From positions 1 through 64,000 of the forward strand of contig JAHHHS010000021.1 in NCBI GenBank assembly GCA_019359215.1: a stretch of DNA of 64,000 bases, written 5' to 3'. The stretch is from Nostoc indistinguendum CM1-VF10 (GTDB lineage Bacteria; Cyanobacteriota; Cyanobacteriia; Cyanobacteriales; Nostocaceae). The position numbers were made by a program, and so were the translations under genes. The first letter of the stretch is position 1. Every line of letters begins with the position of its first letter. The notes under the pieces were generated by a model that was not told where the DNA came from, did not search any database, and saw only the letters and a program-made list of their open reading frames with translations. Positions 8,198 through 17,593 of the stretch are shown one piece after another.

Positions 8198-9025
8198 CTA
8201 ATTCTTAATTCCCGTGGTGGCAATACCTTGGATAAACTGACGCTGACCGATGAGAAATAATACCATCACTGGAACTGTCGCTATTGTTACCGCCGCCATC
8301 ATTAATGGCCAATTATTCGTGAATTGCTCTTGAAACTCTGCCAACGCTAGCTGTACCGTCCTTAATTCTGGTCGTGTTGTAAATACCAGAGGCTTAAATA
8401 AATCATTCCATTCGCCGATGAAGGTGAACAAAAACAACGTCACCAACGCTGGACGGGCTAAAGGTAACATTACCCGCCATAAAATTTGCAGTCGGTTTGC
8501 CCCATCTATGGCTGCGGCTTCCTCTAACTCCACGGGAATTGTCTGGAAATATTGACGTAACAAAAAAATCCCAAATCCGTTGACAGCTGTAGGTAAAATG
8601 AGCGCCCCGTATGTATTTATCAGGTGTCCCCATTTCAAAACCAAAAAGATGGGAATTACTAATAACTGAAAGGGAATCACTAAAGTTGCTAACACGACCA
8701 ATAGCAGTGCTTGACGTCCCCGAAACTTCAGCCGTGCTAGGGCGTAACCCGCTAAAGCGGAAGTGACAATCTGAAACGCCGTCACAGCGATCGCTACCAA
8801 GGTAGAATTAGCAAACGCCAGCAAAAATTTTCCCTGTTGCCATGCAACCCGGTAATTAGCTAAAGACCAGCTATTTTTGGACACATTTTCCGGGCTGGCG
8901 GCCGTCGATTCAAAGGAGGTGAGAAAGACCACAAACAATGGTAGTAGAACGATAAATGCCCCTAGTAGTCCTACTACTAGGCTCAAAAAATCGCCAGATT
9001 TCAGATTTGGGTTTGGTTTAAACAT
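8198..9025 (-). CDS. Carbohydrate ABC transporter permease (MalG type)
   Basis: An inner-membrane permease subunit of a binding-protein-dependent sugar importer, 275 aa, the usual length. About six membrane segments are visible; the first is at residues 14-38. The cytoplasmic EAA loop is EEAAAIDGANRLQILWRVML with LPLARPAL following, the contact site for the ATPase. The ending GIATTGIKN resembles the (A/G)G(A/V)KG tail of MalG-type permeases. The second permease, binding protein and ATPase are not adjacent: downstream is the Cys-tail gene and upstream is the divergent ado. It is therefore an orphan subunit or shares partners encoded elsewhere. The substrate cannot be read from the sequence. 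Confidence 0.9.
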   Translation of the reverse strand: MFKPNPNLKSGDFLSLVVGLLGAFIVLLPLFVVFLTSFESTAASPENVSKNSWSLANYRVAWQQGKFLLAFANSTLVAIAVTAFQIVTSALAGYALARLKFRGRQALLLVVLATLVIPFQLLVIPIFLVLKWGHLINTYGALILPTAVNGFGIFLLRQYFQTIPVELEEAAAIDGANRLQILWRVMLPLARPALVTLFLFTFIGEWNDLFKPLVFTTRPELRTVQLALAEFQEQFTNNWPLMMAAVTIATVPVMVLFLIGQRQFIQGIATTGIKN

Positions 9026-9204
9026 AACTTGAGCTGCAAAGCATTTGTTTCGCTAGTACTAGAGCATCTCACCCAGCAACAGTTAATCTATAAACATAGT
9101 TACTTGTTAAGTTAAATTAAACCACAGTGATTATTGCCCTCAGTTCATGGGGTAAATTGAATCCTGGTGTCAAATAATTCTTCCTTTACAGGAGTAAACA
9201 TACC

Positions 9205-9903
9205 ATGCAGCAACTTACAGACGAATTTAAAGAATTAGATTTCAAGAGCGAAACATACAAAGATGCTTATAGCCGGATTAATGCGATCGTGATTGAAGGG
9301 GAACAAGAAGCCCATGAAAATTACATTACACTAGCCCAATTGCTGCCAGAATCTCATGATGAATTGATTCGCCTATCCAAGATGGAAAGTCGCCACAAGA
9401 GAGGCTTTGAAGCTTGTGGACGCAATTTGCAAGTCACCCCAGATTTGCAATTTGCCAAGGAGTTTTTCTCTGGACTACACCAAAATTTCCAAACAGCCGC
9501 CGCAGAAGGAAAAGTTGTTACTTGCTTGTTAATTCAGTCTTTGATTATTGAATGTTTTGCGATCGCAGCATACAACATTTACATCCCCGTTGCCGACGAT
9601 TTTGCCCGCAAAATTACTGAGGGAGTAGTAAAAGATGAGTATAGCCACCTCAACTTTGGAGAAGTTTGGTTGAAAGAACACTTTGCAGAATCCAAAGCTG
9701 AACTTGAACTTGCAAATCGCCAGAACCTACCCATCGTCTGGAAAATGCTTAACCAAGTAGCAGATGATGCCCAAACAATGGCAATGGAAAAAGATGCTTT
9801 AGTAGAAGACTTTATGATTCAGTACGGTGAAGCATTAAGTAACATCGGTTTTACGACTCGCGATATTATGCGCTTGTCAGCCTACGGACTCATAGCCGCT
9901 TAA
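9205..9903 (+). CDS. ado: Aldehyde deformylating oxygenase (alkane synthase)
   Basis: Converts fatty aldehydes to alkanes or alkenes plus formate, completing cyanobacterial hydrocarbon synthesis. Length 232 aa, typical. The di-iron ligands of this ferritin-like fold are visible at E33, E61, H64, E116, E145 and H148, in the segments [16 protein letters not shown] and [14 protein letters not shown]. The start ATG follows an AGGAG at 9191-9195. It is followed after 160 bases by aar, which makes the aldehyde, as in most alkane-producing cyanobacteria. The spacer holds short direct and inverted copies of GTGCTGAGTTAT-like repeats. Confidence 0.97.
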   Translation: MQQLTDEFKELDFKSETYKDAYSRINAIVIEGEQEAHENYITLAQLLPESHDELIRLSKMESRHKRGFEACGRNLQVTPDLQFAKEFFSGLHQNFQTAAAEGKVVTCLLIQSLIIECFAIAAYNIYIPVADDFARKITEGVVKDEYSHLNFGEVWLKEHFAESKAELELANRQNLPIVWKMLNQVADDAQTMAMEKDALVEDFMIQYGEALSNIGFTTRDIMRLSAYGLIAA

Positions 9904-9904
9904 T

Positions 9905-10010
9905 AAAGTGCTGAGTTATGAGTGCTGAGTTATCAGTGAAGTAATGAAGAAATTATCTGAAACTTATTCAATATTTTCTACTTAAAATATTGTCTCAGCA
10001 CTCAGCACTA
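9905..10010. repeat. GCTGAGT-type short repeats between ado and aar
   Basis: Two direct copies of a GTGCTGAGTTAT-like unit are matched by an inverted CTCAGCACTCAGCAC at 9993-10007. Together they could form a hairpin that weakens read-through from ado to aar. It is a dispersed repeat type of Nostoc genomes. Confidence 0.6.
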
Positions 10011-10064
10011 CTGAACCACTTGATATTCCACCCTTTCGAGACAGCATAAGCCTAATATCACTAC

Positions 10065-11084
10065 ATGTTTGGTCTAATTGGACATCTGACTAGTTTGGAA
10101 CACGCTCAATCGGTAGCTCAAGAATTGGGATACCCAGAATATGCCGATCAAGGGCTAGACTTTTGGTGTAGCGCCCCGCCGCAAATTGTTGATAGCATTA
10201 TTGTCACCAGTGTGACTGGACAACAAATTGAAGGAAGGTATGTAGAATCTTGCTTTTTGCCAGAAATGCTAGCGAGTCGCCGCATCAAAGCCGCAACTCG
10301 CAAAATCCTCAACGCCATGGCCCATGCACAGAAGCATGGCATTAATATCACAGCTTTAGGCGGATTTTCCTCAATTATTTTTGAAAACTTTAAGTTAGAG
10401 CAGTTTAGCCAAGTCCGCAACATTAAACTAGAGTTTGAACGATTCACCACAGGAAACACGCATACTGCTTACATTATTTGTAAGCAGGTGGAAGAAGCGT
10501 CAAAACAATTAGGCATTGATTTATCAAAAGCAACTGTTGCTATATGTGGAGCAACTGGTGATATTGGTAGTGCAGTTACACGCTGGCTAGATGCGAAAAC
10601 AGATGTCCAAGAACTTTTGTTGATCGCCCGCGATCAAGAACGTCTTAAAGAGTTGCAAGGCGAACTGGGGCGAGGAAAAATCATGGGTTTGACAGAAGCA
10701 CTACCCCTAGCCGATGTTGTGGTTTGGGTTGCCAGTATGCCCAAAGGCGTAGAAATTGACCCCACCACTCTGAAACAACCCTGTTTGTTGATTGATGGAG
10801 GTTATCCTAAAAACTTAGGGACTAAAATTCAGCATCCTGGGGTATATGTGTTAAATGGTGGAATTGTAGAGCATTCCCTGGATATTGACTGGAAAATTAT
10901 GAAAATCGTCAATATGGACGTTCCAGCCCGCCAGTTGTTTGCTTGTTTTGCCGAATCAATGCTGCTGGAATTTGAGAAGTTATACACGAACTTTTCGTGG
11001 GGACGGAATCAGATTACCGTAGATAAAATGGAGCAGATTGGTCGAGTATCAGTAAAACATGGATTTAGACCACTGCTGGTTTAA
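10065..11084 (+). CDS. aar: Long-chain acyl-[acyl-carrier-protein] reductase
   Basis: Reduces acyl-ACP (or acyl-CoA) to fatty aldehyde with NADPH, supplying ADO. Length 339 aa, standard. A Rossmann nucleotide loop is at residues 158-170 ([13 protein letters not shown]). C294 in [10 protein letters not shown] sits where the acyl-thioester cysteine is known in characterised AARs. It lies between ado and accA, so hydrocarbon synthesis is physically linked to the malonyl-CoA-forming step of fatty-acid synthesis. Confidence 0.97.
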   Translation: MFGLIGHLTSLEHAQSVAQELGYPEYADQGLDFWCSAPPQIVDSIIVTSVTGQQIEGRYVESCFLPEMLASRRIKAATRKILNAMAHAQKHGINITALGGFSSIIFENFKLEQFSQVRNIKLEFERFTTGNTHTAYIICKQVEEASKQLGIDLSKATVAICGATGDIGSAVTRWLDAKTDVQELLLIARDQERLKELQGELGRGKIMGLTEALPLADVVVWVASMPKGVEIDPTTLKQPCLLIDGGYPKNLGTKIQHPGVYVLNGGIVEHSLDIDWKIMKIVNMDVPARQLFACFAESMLLEFEKLYTNFSWGRNQITVDKMEQIGRVSVKHGFRPLLV

Positions 11085-11085
11085 T

Positions 11086-11182
11086 CATTAGTCATTAGTC
11101 ATTTGTCCTTGGTCATTAGTCATTAGTCATTTGTTATTTGCAAAAGACAAAGGACAAAGGACAAAGGACAAAAGGCAAAGGA
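11086..11182. repeat. Short tandem repeats (TCATTAGTC / AAAGGACAA)
   Basis: Strings of TCATTAGTC and CATTTGTC run into AAAGGACA units, the latter roughly the inverse of the former, giving a potential long weak hairpin between aar and accA. The same families occur at 13285-13341, 24040-24134 and 24958-25022. Confidence 0.75.
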
Positions 11183-11222
11183 TAGATAGATAACTTATAA
11201 CTCGTAATTGATAACCCCTACG

Positions 11223-12203
11223 ATGGCAACTACCGAGCGTAAACCGCTACTGTTAGATTTTGAAAAGCCCTTAGCAGAACTCGCAACCCGGATTGATCAA
11301 ATTCGGCAACTTGCAGAAGAAAATGGTGTCGATGTTTCTGGTCAAATTCGTCAACTAGAAGCACGCGCTATGCAACTGCGTGAGGAAATTTTCAGTAGTC
11401 TATCCCCGTCTCAACGACTGCAAGTCGCTCGTCATCCGCGTCGCCCCAGTACTCTCGATTACATTCAGGCTATTAGTGATGAATGGATGGAATTGCATGG
11501 CGATCGCTGTGGTGGTGACGATCCGGCTTTAGTTGGTGGTGTTGGTCGTCTAAGTGGGCAACCTGTGGTAATGTTGGGTCATCAAAAAGGCCGTGATACC
11601 AAAGACAATATTGCTCGTAACTTTGGAATGCCTTACCCTGGCGGCTACCGTAAAGCAATGCGGTTAATGGAACACGCCAATAAGTTTAGTATGCCAATAC
11701 TAACTTTTATCGACACACCAGGAGCTTGGTCTGGAGTAGAAGCAGAACATCAAGGTCAAGGAGAAGCGATCGCCTACAACTTGCGAGAAATGTTTTGCTT
11801 AGATGTACCAATTATCTGCACAGTTATTGGTGAAGGCGGTTCGGGTGGCGCACTCGGTATTGGAGTAGGCGATCGCCTACTCATGTTTGAACACTCAGTT
11901 TATACAGTCGCTACTCCCGAAGCCTGTGCCGCTATTTTGTGGAAAGATGCTGCTAAGGCTCCGCAAGCCGCCGTTGCTCTAAAAATTATTTCCCACGACC
12001 TGAAAAAGTTGGGAATTATCGACCAAATACTGCCTGAACCCACTGGTGGCGCTCATTCCGATCCTTTAAAAGCCGCTACCATTCTCAAGCAAGTGCTATT
12101 GGAAAATTTAGACGAACTCAATCGTTTAACTGCTCCAGAACGCCGTCAACTGCGTTATGAAAAATTCCGCAAAATTGGTGTTTTTACAGAAGTTGCCCAC
12201 TAA
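11223..12203 (+). CDS. accA: Acetyl-CoA carboxylase carboxyltransferase subunit alpha
   Basis: The carboxyltransferase alpha subunit transfers the carboxyl group from biotin to acetyl-CoA, giving malonyl-CoA; it works as an alpha2beta2 complex with AccD. From ATG 11223 it has 326 aa, the family length; a TTG at 11208 would add five residues. The conserved core includes [15 protein letters not shown], the glycine-rich [10 protein letters not shown] and [16 protein letters not shown]. No accD, accB or accC is nearby, which is usual in cyanobacteria. Confidence 0.97.
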   Translation: MATTERKPLLLDFEKPLAELATRIDQIRQLAEENGVDVSGQIRQLEARAMQLREEIFSSLSPSQRLQVARHPRRPSTLDYIQAISDEWMELHGDRCGGDDPALVGGVGRLSGQPVVMLGHQKGRDTKDNIARNFGMPYPGGYRKAMRLMEHANKFSMPILTFIDTPGAWSGVEAEHQGQGEAIAYNLREMFCLDVPIICTVIGEGGSGGALGIGVGDRLLMFEHSVYTVATPEACAAILWKDAAKAPQAAVALKIISHDLKKLGIIDQILPEPTGGAHSDPLKAATILKQVLLENLDELNRLTAPERRQLRYEKFRKIGVFTEVAH

Positions 12204-12557
12204 CAGCACTGCATAGTGATTGATTAGCCGAGCAGCAATGCTATAATTGCCTATGTGCTTAAAGATTTTTAACAATCTAGCCATAGGCATTTCCATGTTT
12301 GGTAAATCTACTCAATTTTATTGAGTAAGTTTTATGTTATCTAAGTAATCTAATTTGAGTGTACAGCATGGTTTTCCAGGCGATGATTTGTTGTCTTCAC
12401 TGGTAAAACTCAAAATACACCATTATCGCACTGCATCATAGCAGTTGTTTAATGGAAATCATCAGATTTTTAGATTCCTTTAATCTATCTAAACCGAGAA
12501 GTGTAAATAATTGGGTGGTAATAGGCTTTGGGAACTGCCAAAAAATTGGGAGACACC
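12204..12557. other. Spacer upstream of the short-chain dehydrogenase
   Basis: About 350 bases without a gene. An inverted repeat TGCCTATG/CATAGGCA with a 26-base loop lies near 12249-12290, just after accA, and could be a weak terminator. The remainder is AT-rich. Confidence 0.4.
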
Positions 12558-13283
12558 ATGAGTGTTGAGCAAAAACGACGCGCCCTGATTACTGGGGCAA
12601 GTAGTGGAATTGGGAAAGCAACGGCTTTAGCCTTTGCAAAAGCGGGAATAGATGTTGCTTTAGTCAGCCGTTCCTTGGATAAGTTGGAGGCGGTAAAAGA
12701 AGCTGTAGAGCATACTGGGGTCGAAGCGAAAGCTTACGCTGTAGATTTAGCGCGAATCTCCGAAGTAAAAGAAAAGATCCAAGCGATCGCTCTTGACTTT
12801 GGTGATATAGACATTCTGGTAAACAATGCTGGCATGGCCTATACAGCTACTTTGAGTGAAATCCCTCTAGAGGGCTGGCAGCAGGTAATTGATTTGAATC
12901 TTACCAGCGTGTTTCAGTGCATTGTGGGGATTTTGCCTTCAATGCGCGATCGGGGCATAGGCACAATTATTAACGTTGCCTCAATTGCCGCCAAGCAGCC
13001 CTTTCCCGGTTGGGGAGCATACAGCGTCAGCAAAGCTGGTTTGATTGCCCTTTCTCAAACCCTGGCACAAGAAGAACGCACCCACGGCATTCGTGTCACA
13101 ACTATTTGTCCTGGCGCAGTCAATACCGAACTTTGGGACACAGAAACAGTCCATGCCAACTTAGACCGTTCGAAGATGTTAACCCCAGAAATTGTGGCTC
13201 AGTCAATTCTCCACACTGTTCTATTACCACAACAGGCAGTTATTGATGAATTACTCCTGATGCCCAGCGCTGGCGCTCTCTAA
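12558..13283 (+). CDS. Short-chain dehydrogenase/reductase (SDR)
   Basis: A classical SDR of 241 aa from ATG 12558, which is preceded by GGGAGACACC; an in-frame start 10 codons upstream has no ribosome site. The cofactor motif is TGASSGIG at the N-terminus, followed by the NNAG motif and the catalytic YSVSK, with the Ser of the triad in INVASIAAK. The substrate is unknown. 3-oxoacyl reductase-like enzymes share this pattern, and the gene commonly travels with the alkane/accA region in cyanobacteria, but a role in fatty-acid metabolism is inference. Confidence 0.9.
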   Translation: MSVEQKRRALITGASSGIGKATALAFAKAGIDVALVSRSLDKLEAVKEAVEHTGVEAKAYAVDLARISEVKEKIQAIALDFGDIDILVNNAGMAYTATLSEIPLEGWQQVIDLNLTSVFQCIVGILPSMRDRGIGTIINVASIAAKQPFPGWGAYSVSKAGLIALSQTLAQEERTHGIRVTTICPGAVNTELWDTETVHANLDRSKMLTPEIVAQSILHTVLLPQQAVIDELLLMPSAGAL

Positions 13284-13284
13284 T

Positions 13285-13341
13285 TAGTTCTTAGTCCTTT
13301 GTCTTTTACAAATGACAAATGACTAATGACAAATGACTAAA
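13285..13341. repeat. Short tandem repeats (CAAATGACTAATGA)
   Basis: TTAGTCCTTTGTC on one side and ACAAATGACTAATGAC units on the other form an imperfect hairpin between the SDR and folE. Confidence 0.7.
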
Positions 13342-13360
13342 CCATAACCAAGATTGAATC

Positions 13361-14068
13361 ATGACTATCGGTAGTTCCAACGGTTCCAATTTCTCTCAAT
13401 CACCTCTGATCCCTGATTTGGCAGAAGCCATAACTCCTAGACCCGATCGCAACACCCACAACGGGCGACAAGCGGATGTGTCCCCCCCGAAAGAGGAACA
13501 TCTGGAGGAAATGAAGGACGCCGTGCGGACACTAATATTGGGAGTTGGCGAAGACCCCGAACGCGAAGGACTCCTCAAAACACCTAAGCGAGTGGCTGAG
13601 GCAATGCGGTTTCTTACCAGTGGCTACACCCAATCCCTTGAAGAACTCGTTAACGATGCCATCTTTGATGAAGGGCATAACGAGATGGTACTAGTGCGAG
13701 ATATTAATTTCTTTAGTCTGTGCGAACACCATATGCTGCCATTTATGGGTAGAGCGCACGTTGCTTATATCCCCAACCAAAAAGTTGTGGGACTGAGTAA
13801 GCTGGCCCGCATTGTTGAGATGTATTCCCGTCGCTTGCAAGTGCAGGAGAGATTAACCCGCCAAATTGCCGAAGCAGTCCAGACCATTCTCGAACCTCAA
13901 GGGGTAGCCGTTGTGATGGAAGCTAGCCACATGTGTATGGTGATGCGCGGCGTTCAAAAACCAGGCTCTTGGACTGTCACTAGTGCAATGGTTGGTGCGT
14001 TCCAAGACGAACACAAAACCCGCGAAGAATTTTTTAACTTGATTCGCCATCAACCAGCATTCTTTTAA
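13361..14068 (+). CDS. folE: GTP cyclohydrolase I FolE
   Basis: Catalyses GTP to 7,8-dihydroneopterin triphosphate, the first step of folate and pterin synthesis. The 235 aa include an N-terminal extension of about 50 residues before the conserved core that starts near [11 protein letters not shown]. The zinc ligands are visible in [10 protein letters not shown] (Cys and His) and in [10 protein letters not shown] (second Cys). GKxHxAYIP is represented by [20 protein letters not shown]. It is convergent with trpF, with a strong hairpin between them. Confidence 0.97.
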   Translation: MTIGSSNGSNFSQSPLIPDLAEAITPRPDRNTHNGRQADVSPPKEEHLEEMKDAVRTLILGVGEDPEREGLLKTPKRVAEAMRFLTSGYTQSLEELVNDAIFDEGHNEMVLVRDINFFSLCEHHMLPFMGRAHVAYIPNQKVVGLSKLARIVEMYSRRLQVQERLTRQIAEAVQTILEPQGVAVVMEASHMCMVMRGVQKPGSWTVTSAMVGAFQDEHKTREEFFNLIRHQPAFF

Positions 14069-14117
14069 GGAATGGGGAGTAGGGAGTGGGTAAGAGCACT
14101 TGGGGACAAGGAGAATT

Positions 14118-14163
14118 GGGGACAAGGGGAAAGACTTGTTTCAAGTTCTCACCCCTTGTCCCC
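14118..14163. terminator. Hairpin between convergent folE and trpF
   Basis: GGGGACAAGGGG (14118-14129) and CCCCTTGTCCCC (14152-14163) form a perfect 12-bp stem with a 22-base loop, flanked by a T-rich stretch on the plus strand (TTTTCTT). Placed between two converging genes, it is well suited as a two-way terminator. The stem is also built from the GGGGACAAGG repeat family. Confidence 0.6.
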
Positions 14164-14179
14164 TTTTCTTCCCCACGCT

Positions 14180-14812
14180 TTACTCCCTAATCCCTAATTT
14201 TTCAAACAACTTGGCTACTTTATCTAAATCTTTATCTCCAGGTGCGTGTTCCACTCCACTAGATAAATCAACGCCACTGGGATTAACCTGACTTAGAGCT
14301 TCCACAATATTATCTGCTGTTAATCCCCCAGCTAAAAACCAAGGGCAATTGGGGTTAAATTGCTCTAGCATTGTCCAATCTAAGGTTTTGCCTGTACCAC
14401 CCAGTTGTTGCGGATGGTAGGCATCCAGTAGTAAAGTATCTACGTAGCCTGTGTAATCAATTGCTGTGTCAAGATCCTCAATACTCCGAATTCTTAGCGC
14501 TTTAATAATTTCGACATTGGGTAAAACTTGACGCAATTGGTAGCAAAAATCCGGTAATTCATCTCCGTGTAACTGGACACCAGTCAACCCAGAATCAACA
14601 ACTATCTGACTGATTTCGGGGATACTGGCGTTGGCAAAAACACCAATTGTGTCAATATTAGCCGGGAGTTCTGCTACTGCTGCCTGGATTTGGGATGTAG
14701 TCACATAGCGATTTGAGGTTGGCACACAAATAAATCCTAGTGCCGTTGCGCCTAGAGAGGCGATCGCTATAGACTGCTGTGGTTGAGTGATGCCGCAAAT
14801 TTTAACGCGCAT
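14180..14812 (-). CDS. trpF: Phosphoribosylanthranilate isomerase
   Basis: Isomerises N-(5-phosphoribosyl)anthranilate in tryptophan synthesis; a TIM barrel of 210 aa, the normal length. The N-terminal [10 protein letters not shown] carries the catalytic Cys. GVQLHGDE and the [19 protein letters not shown] segment with the catalytic Asp follow. The C-terminal phosphate-binding LAGGLTADN and [10 protein letters not shown] blocks are intact. It stands alone; other trp genes are not adjacent, as is common in cyanobacteria. Confidence 0.96.
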   Translation of the reverse strand: MRVKICGITQPQQSIAIASLGATALGFICVPTSNRYVTTSQIQAAVAELPANIDTIGVFANASIPEISQIVVDSGLTGVQLHGDELPDFCYQLRQVLPNVEIIKALRIRSIEDLDTAIDYTGYVDTLLLDAYHPQQLGGTGKTLDWTMLEQFNPNCPWFLAGGLTADNIVEALSQVNPSGVDLSSGVEHAPGDKDLDKVAKLFEKLGIRE

Positions 14813-14934
14813 GGAAATTTAGCAAATTTAAAATAATTATCAAAAAAGTCTAAACTATCCGAAAAACTTTTGTGCCTTGGTAATTTTATAATTTTGTAGG
14901 TCTACATTAACTTTTCCATTTAGGAGACAAAAGC

Positions 14935-15189
14935 TTGATTTCATCTATTTTACTAGCAGCCGCCCCAACTGTTCCCACAACACCTGCGTGGAATCCTACA
15001 GTAGGCATCATCATCAGCATCAGTAGCTTAGTAATTGTTTTGCTAAGTACTAGGATTGAAAAACCCTTAGTTGGCGCCAAGTTCCCCATCCTGCCGATTA
15101 GTATTCCAACATTCGTTGCAGCAATGGCTTTTGGTCATATTATCGGCGTTGGCATCGTTTTAGGACTGACTAACATCGGTCGTCTGTAG
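14935..15189 (+). CDS. psaK: Photosystem I reaction centre subunit PsaK (copy 1)
   Basis: A small two-helix membrane subunit at the edge of photosystem I. 84 aa. A TTG start at 14935 is favoured because AGGAG lies 8 bases upstream and no ATG fits. The N-terminus [12 protein letters not shown] is a short leader-like stretch. The second helix contains [19 protein letters not shown], and the ending LTNIGRL is typical. A second psaK lies 266 bases downstream on the same strand. Confidence 0.92.
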   Translation: MISSILLAAAPTVPTTPAWNPTVGIIISISSLVIVLLSTRIEKPLVGAKFPILPISIPTFVAAMAFGHIIGVGIVLGLTNIGRL

Positions 15190-15455
15190 TTTTGCAATGA
15201 TAAAGGCGTTGCTTGTAACGCCGCGATCCATACAAAACTCCTAAAAAGGATTTTAGTTCTTTCTCCAGCAAGAAAACTCATAAGCATCAGCCAGCCAGCC
15301 TCTGTGTAATAAGTCTAACTAAGGGGAGAGAGATTAACCTTCCCCTTGAGGGACGATTCTAAATACTTCATCAGCGGAGGATTTATATGGCTCTAGAGAC
15401 GGGATTAATCCCTTCTGTAAAGCTTATTCAGTTAATTCATGCAGGAGAAAGAACT

Positions 15456-15734
15456 ATGATGTCATCAATTTTATTAGCAGCCCAAGCCACTTTACCCAAA
15501 ACTGGCACAGAATGGAGCTGGACTGAAGCTGGAATTATTATCGGCATTTGTCTATTATGTCTTTTGATTATTCCTCGGACAATTCGCTATCCTCACGTTG
15601 GTCCTAAGATGCCTTTGCCCTTTCCCTCGCTGTTCAATAATCCTAGTGCCGCTACATTCCTCGCTGCAATGAGTGCTGGTCACCTGATCGGTACTGGTAC
15701 CGTTTTAGGATTGAGTAATCTCGGCGTTATTTAA
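15456..15734 (+). CDS. psaK: Photosystem I reaction centre subunit PsaK (copy 2)
   Basis: A second PsaK of 92 aa from ATG 15456 (GCAGGAGAAAGAACT upstream). A second possible start, ATG 15387, also has a very good GGAGG and would add 23 residues, so the true start is open. It shares [17 protein letters not shown] and [20 protein letters not shown] with copy 1 but has a longer first half. Two psaK genes are known in several cyanobacteria, where one may be used under particular light conditions; which role applies here cannot be read from the sequence. Confidence 0.9.
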   Translation: MMSSILLAAQATLPKTGTEWSWTEAGIIIGICLLCLLIIPRTIRYPHVGPKMPLPFPSLFNNPSAATFLAAMSAGHLIGTGTVLGLSNLGVI

Positions 15735-16056
15735 ATTTGATTTCTATCTAACACACTCAAGACGACGGGCAGGGGGAGAAGAGGCAGGGGGCAGGGGGCA
15801 GGGGGCAGGGAGCAGGGAGCAGGGGAAGCAGGAGAAATAAGAACCAATGCCCAATGCCCTATTCCCAATGCCCTATTCCCAATGCCCAATCCCCCACTTC
15901 AGAGTTTTGCTCACAGGCACTAATTGTCTATTCTAGAAATAAGAGCATCTTGTAACTCGGCACTACCGAATTGATGCTCAGAAATATATGTATAAGGATA
16001 TACGCAAATATTGCAGTAGAGGAACTACTGGCGATATCTAGTTTTAGGACAATGTA
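15735..16056. repeat. G-rich and CCAATGCCC repeat tracts between psaK and the protease gene
   Basis: Positions 15766-15835 are built of GGCAGGG/GGGGAGCA heptamers, and 15844-15895 of CCCAATGCCCTATT units. Both are Nostoc short-tandem-repeat families that also occur, in modified form, inside coding genes of this window. The rest of the 320-base gap holds no gene. Confidence 0.75.
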
Positions 16057-17253
16057 ATGCAAACAAATTGGAAAATTGGGTCTTTATTTGGAATTCCCCT
16101 GTTTTTAGACCCGTTATGGTTTGTGATTTTAGGGTTGGCAACTCTCAACTTTGGGGTAGCTTATCAGGAATGGGGGACTGTTATAGCTTGGAGTGCTGGA
16201 ATAGTTATGGCACTGTTGCTATTTGGTTCGGTGTTGCTACATGAGTTGGGTCACAGCTTGGTAGCCCGATCGCAAGGCATTAAAGTTAATTCAATTACCC
16301 TATTTCTGTTTGGCGGAATTGCTGCTATTGAAGAAGAATCTAAAACTCCGGGCAAAGCCTTTCAAGTAGCGATCGCTGGGCCTTTGGTAAGTATCGGACT
16401 ATTTTTCCTGCTAAGTCTGGGAAGCCTTGTGATACCTGATACTAGTCCACTCAGTGTCATGGTCGGAGATTTGGCGAGAATTAACTTGGTGGTAGCTCTA
16501 TTTAACATGATTCCAGGCTTACCTCTAGATGGAGGGCAAGTGTTAAAAGCAGCACTATGGCAAATAACAGGTAATCGTTTTCAAGCCGTACACTGGGCTG
16601 CAAAGGCTGGGCAAATTTTGGGTTACAGTGCGATCGCTTTAGGATTTGTTGTAGATTTTGTGACCAGGGAGTTAGTAGCTGGTTTGTGGATTGCGCTGTT
16701 AGGTTGGTTTGCTGTCCGCAACGCTAACACCTATGACAACATGACTACGTTGCAAGAAAGCCTACTCAAAGTTGTGGCGGCTGATGCGATGACTCGTGAC
16801 TTTCGGGTAATTGATGCTGATCAGACATTGCGATCATTTGCGGATTTATACCTGTTGGAAACCGTTCCCTCACAGATTTATTTTGCTGCATCTGATGGAC
16901 GTTACCGGGGTTTAGTTTCCATTGACGATTTTCGTTTAACCCAAAGAAGTGAATGGGAAACCCAAACTTTACACAGCATTGTGCATCCCTTGACAGAAAT
17001 ACCGACTGTTTCTGAAGCAACAACGATAGCTGAGGTAATTAACAAACTGGAAAATGAGCAGTTCCCTCGAATTACAGTCCTTTCTCCGGCTGGCGCTGTA
17101 GCTGGTGTAATTGACCGGGGAGATATTGTACGGGCGTTAGCACAAAAGTTAAATTTGCGGGTAGCAGATGATGAAATTAAGCGGGTCAAAGAAGAAGGTA
17201 GCTATCCGCCTGGGTTGCAACTGGGAGCAATAGCGAAGTCAATTATAAATTAA
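16057..17253 (+). CDS. Site-2 protease family protein with CBS domains
   Basis: A membrane-embedded zinc metalloprotease of the M50 family, 398 aa. The zinc motif HELGH is at residues 62-66 in a membrane helix. The third ligand motif is NMIPGLPLDGG near residue 150. The C-terminal half (about 245-375) carries two CBS domains, which bind adenine nucleotides in other proteins. Such proteases cut membrane-tethered regulators; the substrate is unknown. A rho-independent-like terminator follows. Confidence 0.93.
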   Translation: MQTNWKIGSLFGIPLFLDPLWFVILGLATLNFGVAYQEWGTVIAWSAGIVMALLLFGSVLLHELGHSLVARSQGIKVNSITLFLFGGIAAIEEESKTPGKAFQVAIAGPLVSIGLFFLLSLGSLVIPDTSPLSVMVGDLARINLVVALFNMIPGLPLDGGQVLKAALWQITGNRFQAVHWAAKAGQILGYSAIALGFVVDFVTRELVAGLWIALLGWFAVRNANTYDNMTTLQESLLKVVAADAMTRDFRVIDADQTLRSFADLYLLETVPSQIYFAASDGRYRGLVSIDDFRLTQRSEWETQTLHSIVHPLTEIPTVSEATTIAEVINKLENEQFPRITVLSPAGAVAGVIDRGDIVRALAQKLNLRVADDEIKRVKEEGSYPPGLQLGAIAKSIIN

Positions 17254-17346
17254 ACTTCATACCTTCGTCATAGCTTTGCAATAGATTCGTCAAAAGCTTG
17301 TGTGATATTTAATTTGGTATTTGGTTACAAAATGCTTTTTTTGGGT

Positions 17347-17377
17347 AAAAGGTAGGAAATCCTACCTTTTTTATTTT
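17347..17377 (+). terminator. Rho-independent-type terminator after the site-2 protease
   Basis: AAAAGGTAGGA and TCCTACCTTTT form an 11-bp perfect stem with an AA loop, followed by TTATTTTTT. It ends the transcript of the protease gene. Confidence 0.75.
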
Positions 17378-17435
17378 TTAAATTAACGTGAGTTCAATAA
17401 ACCTCTCCCTGCCTTGAAGTAAAGTTCAAATCTTT

Positions 17436-17477
17436 CCCTCTCCGATTCGGAGAGGGACGGTTTTACGTAGTAAAACC
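17436..17477. repeat. Paired small hairpins upstream of der
   Basis: CCCTCTCCGA/TCGGAGAGGG (10-bp stem, 1-base loop, 17436-17456) is followed by GGTTTTAC/GTAAAACC (17459-17477). This is a typical dispersed cyanobacterial palindrome. It lies in the 340-base spacer before der, which otherwise should contain only der's promoter. Confidence 0.7.
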
Positions 17478-17593
17478 AGGGAGAGGTTTCTTTGACATCG
17501 CTTCAGATGATTGGAAAATTATTAAAACTTCCAGTTTAAAAAGAGTAAAATGTAAGTACGTGATATAGTACGTCTCTCACTTACCCTGGTTTT

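Noticed and set aside
17540..17575. Possible NtcA site upstream of der (GTACGTGATATAGTAC)
   Set aside because: The spacing between GTA and TAC is ten bases rather than the eight of an NtcA site.
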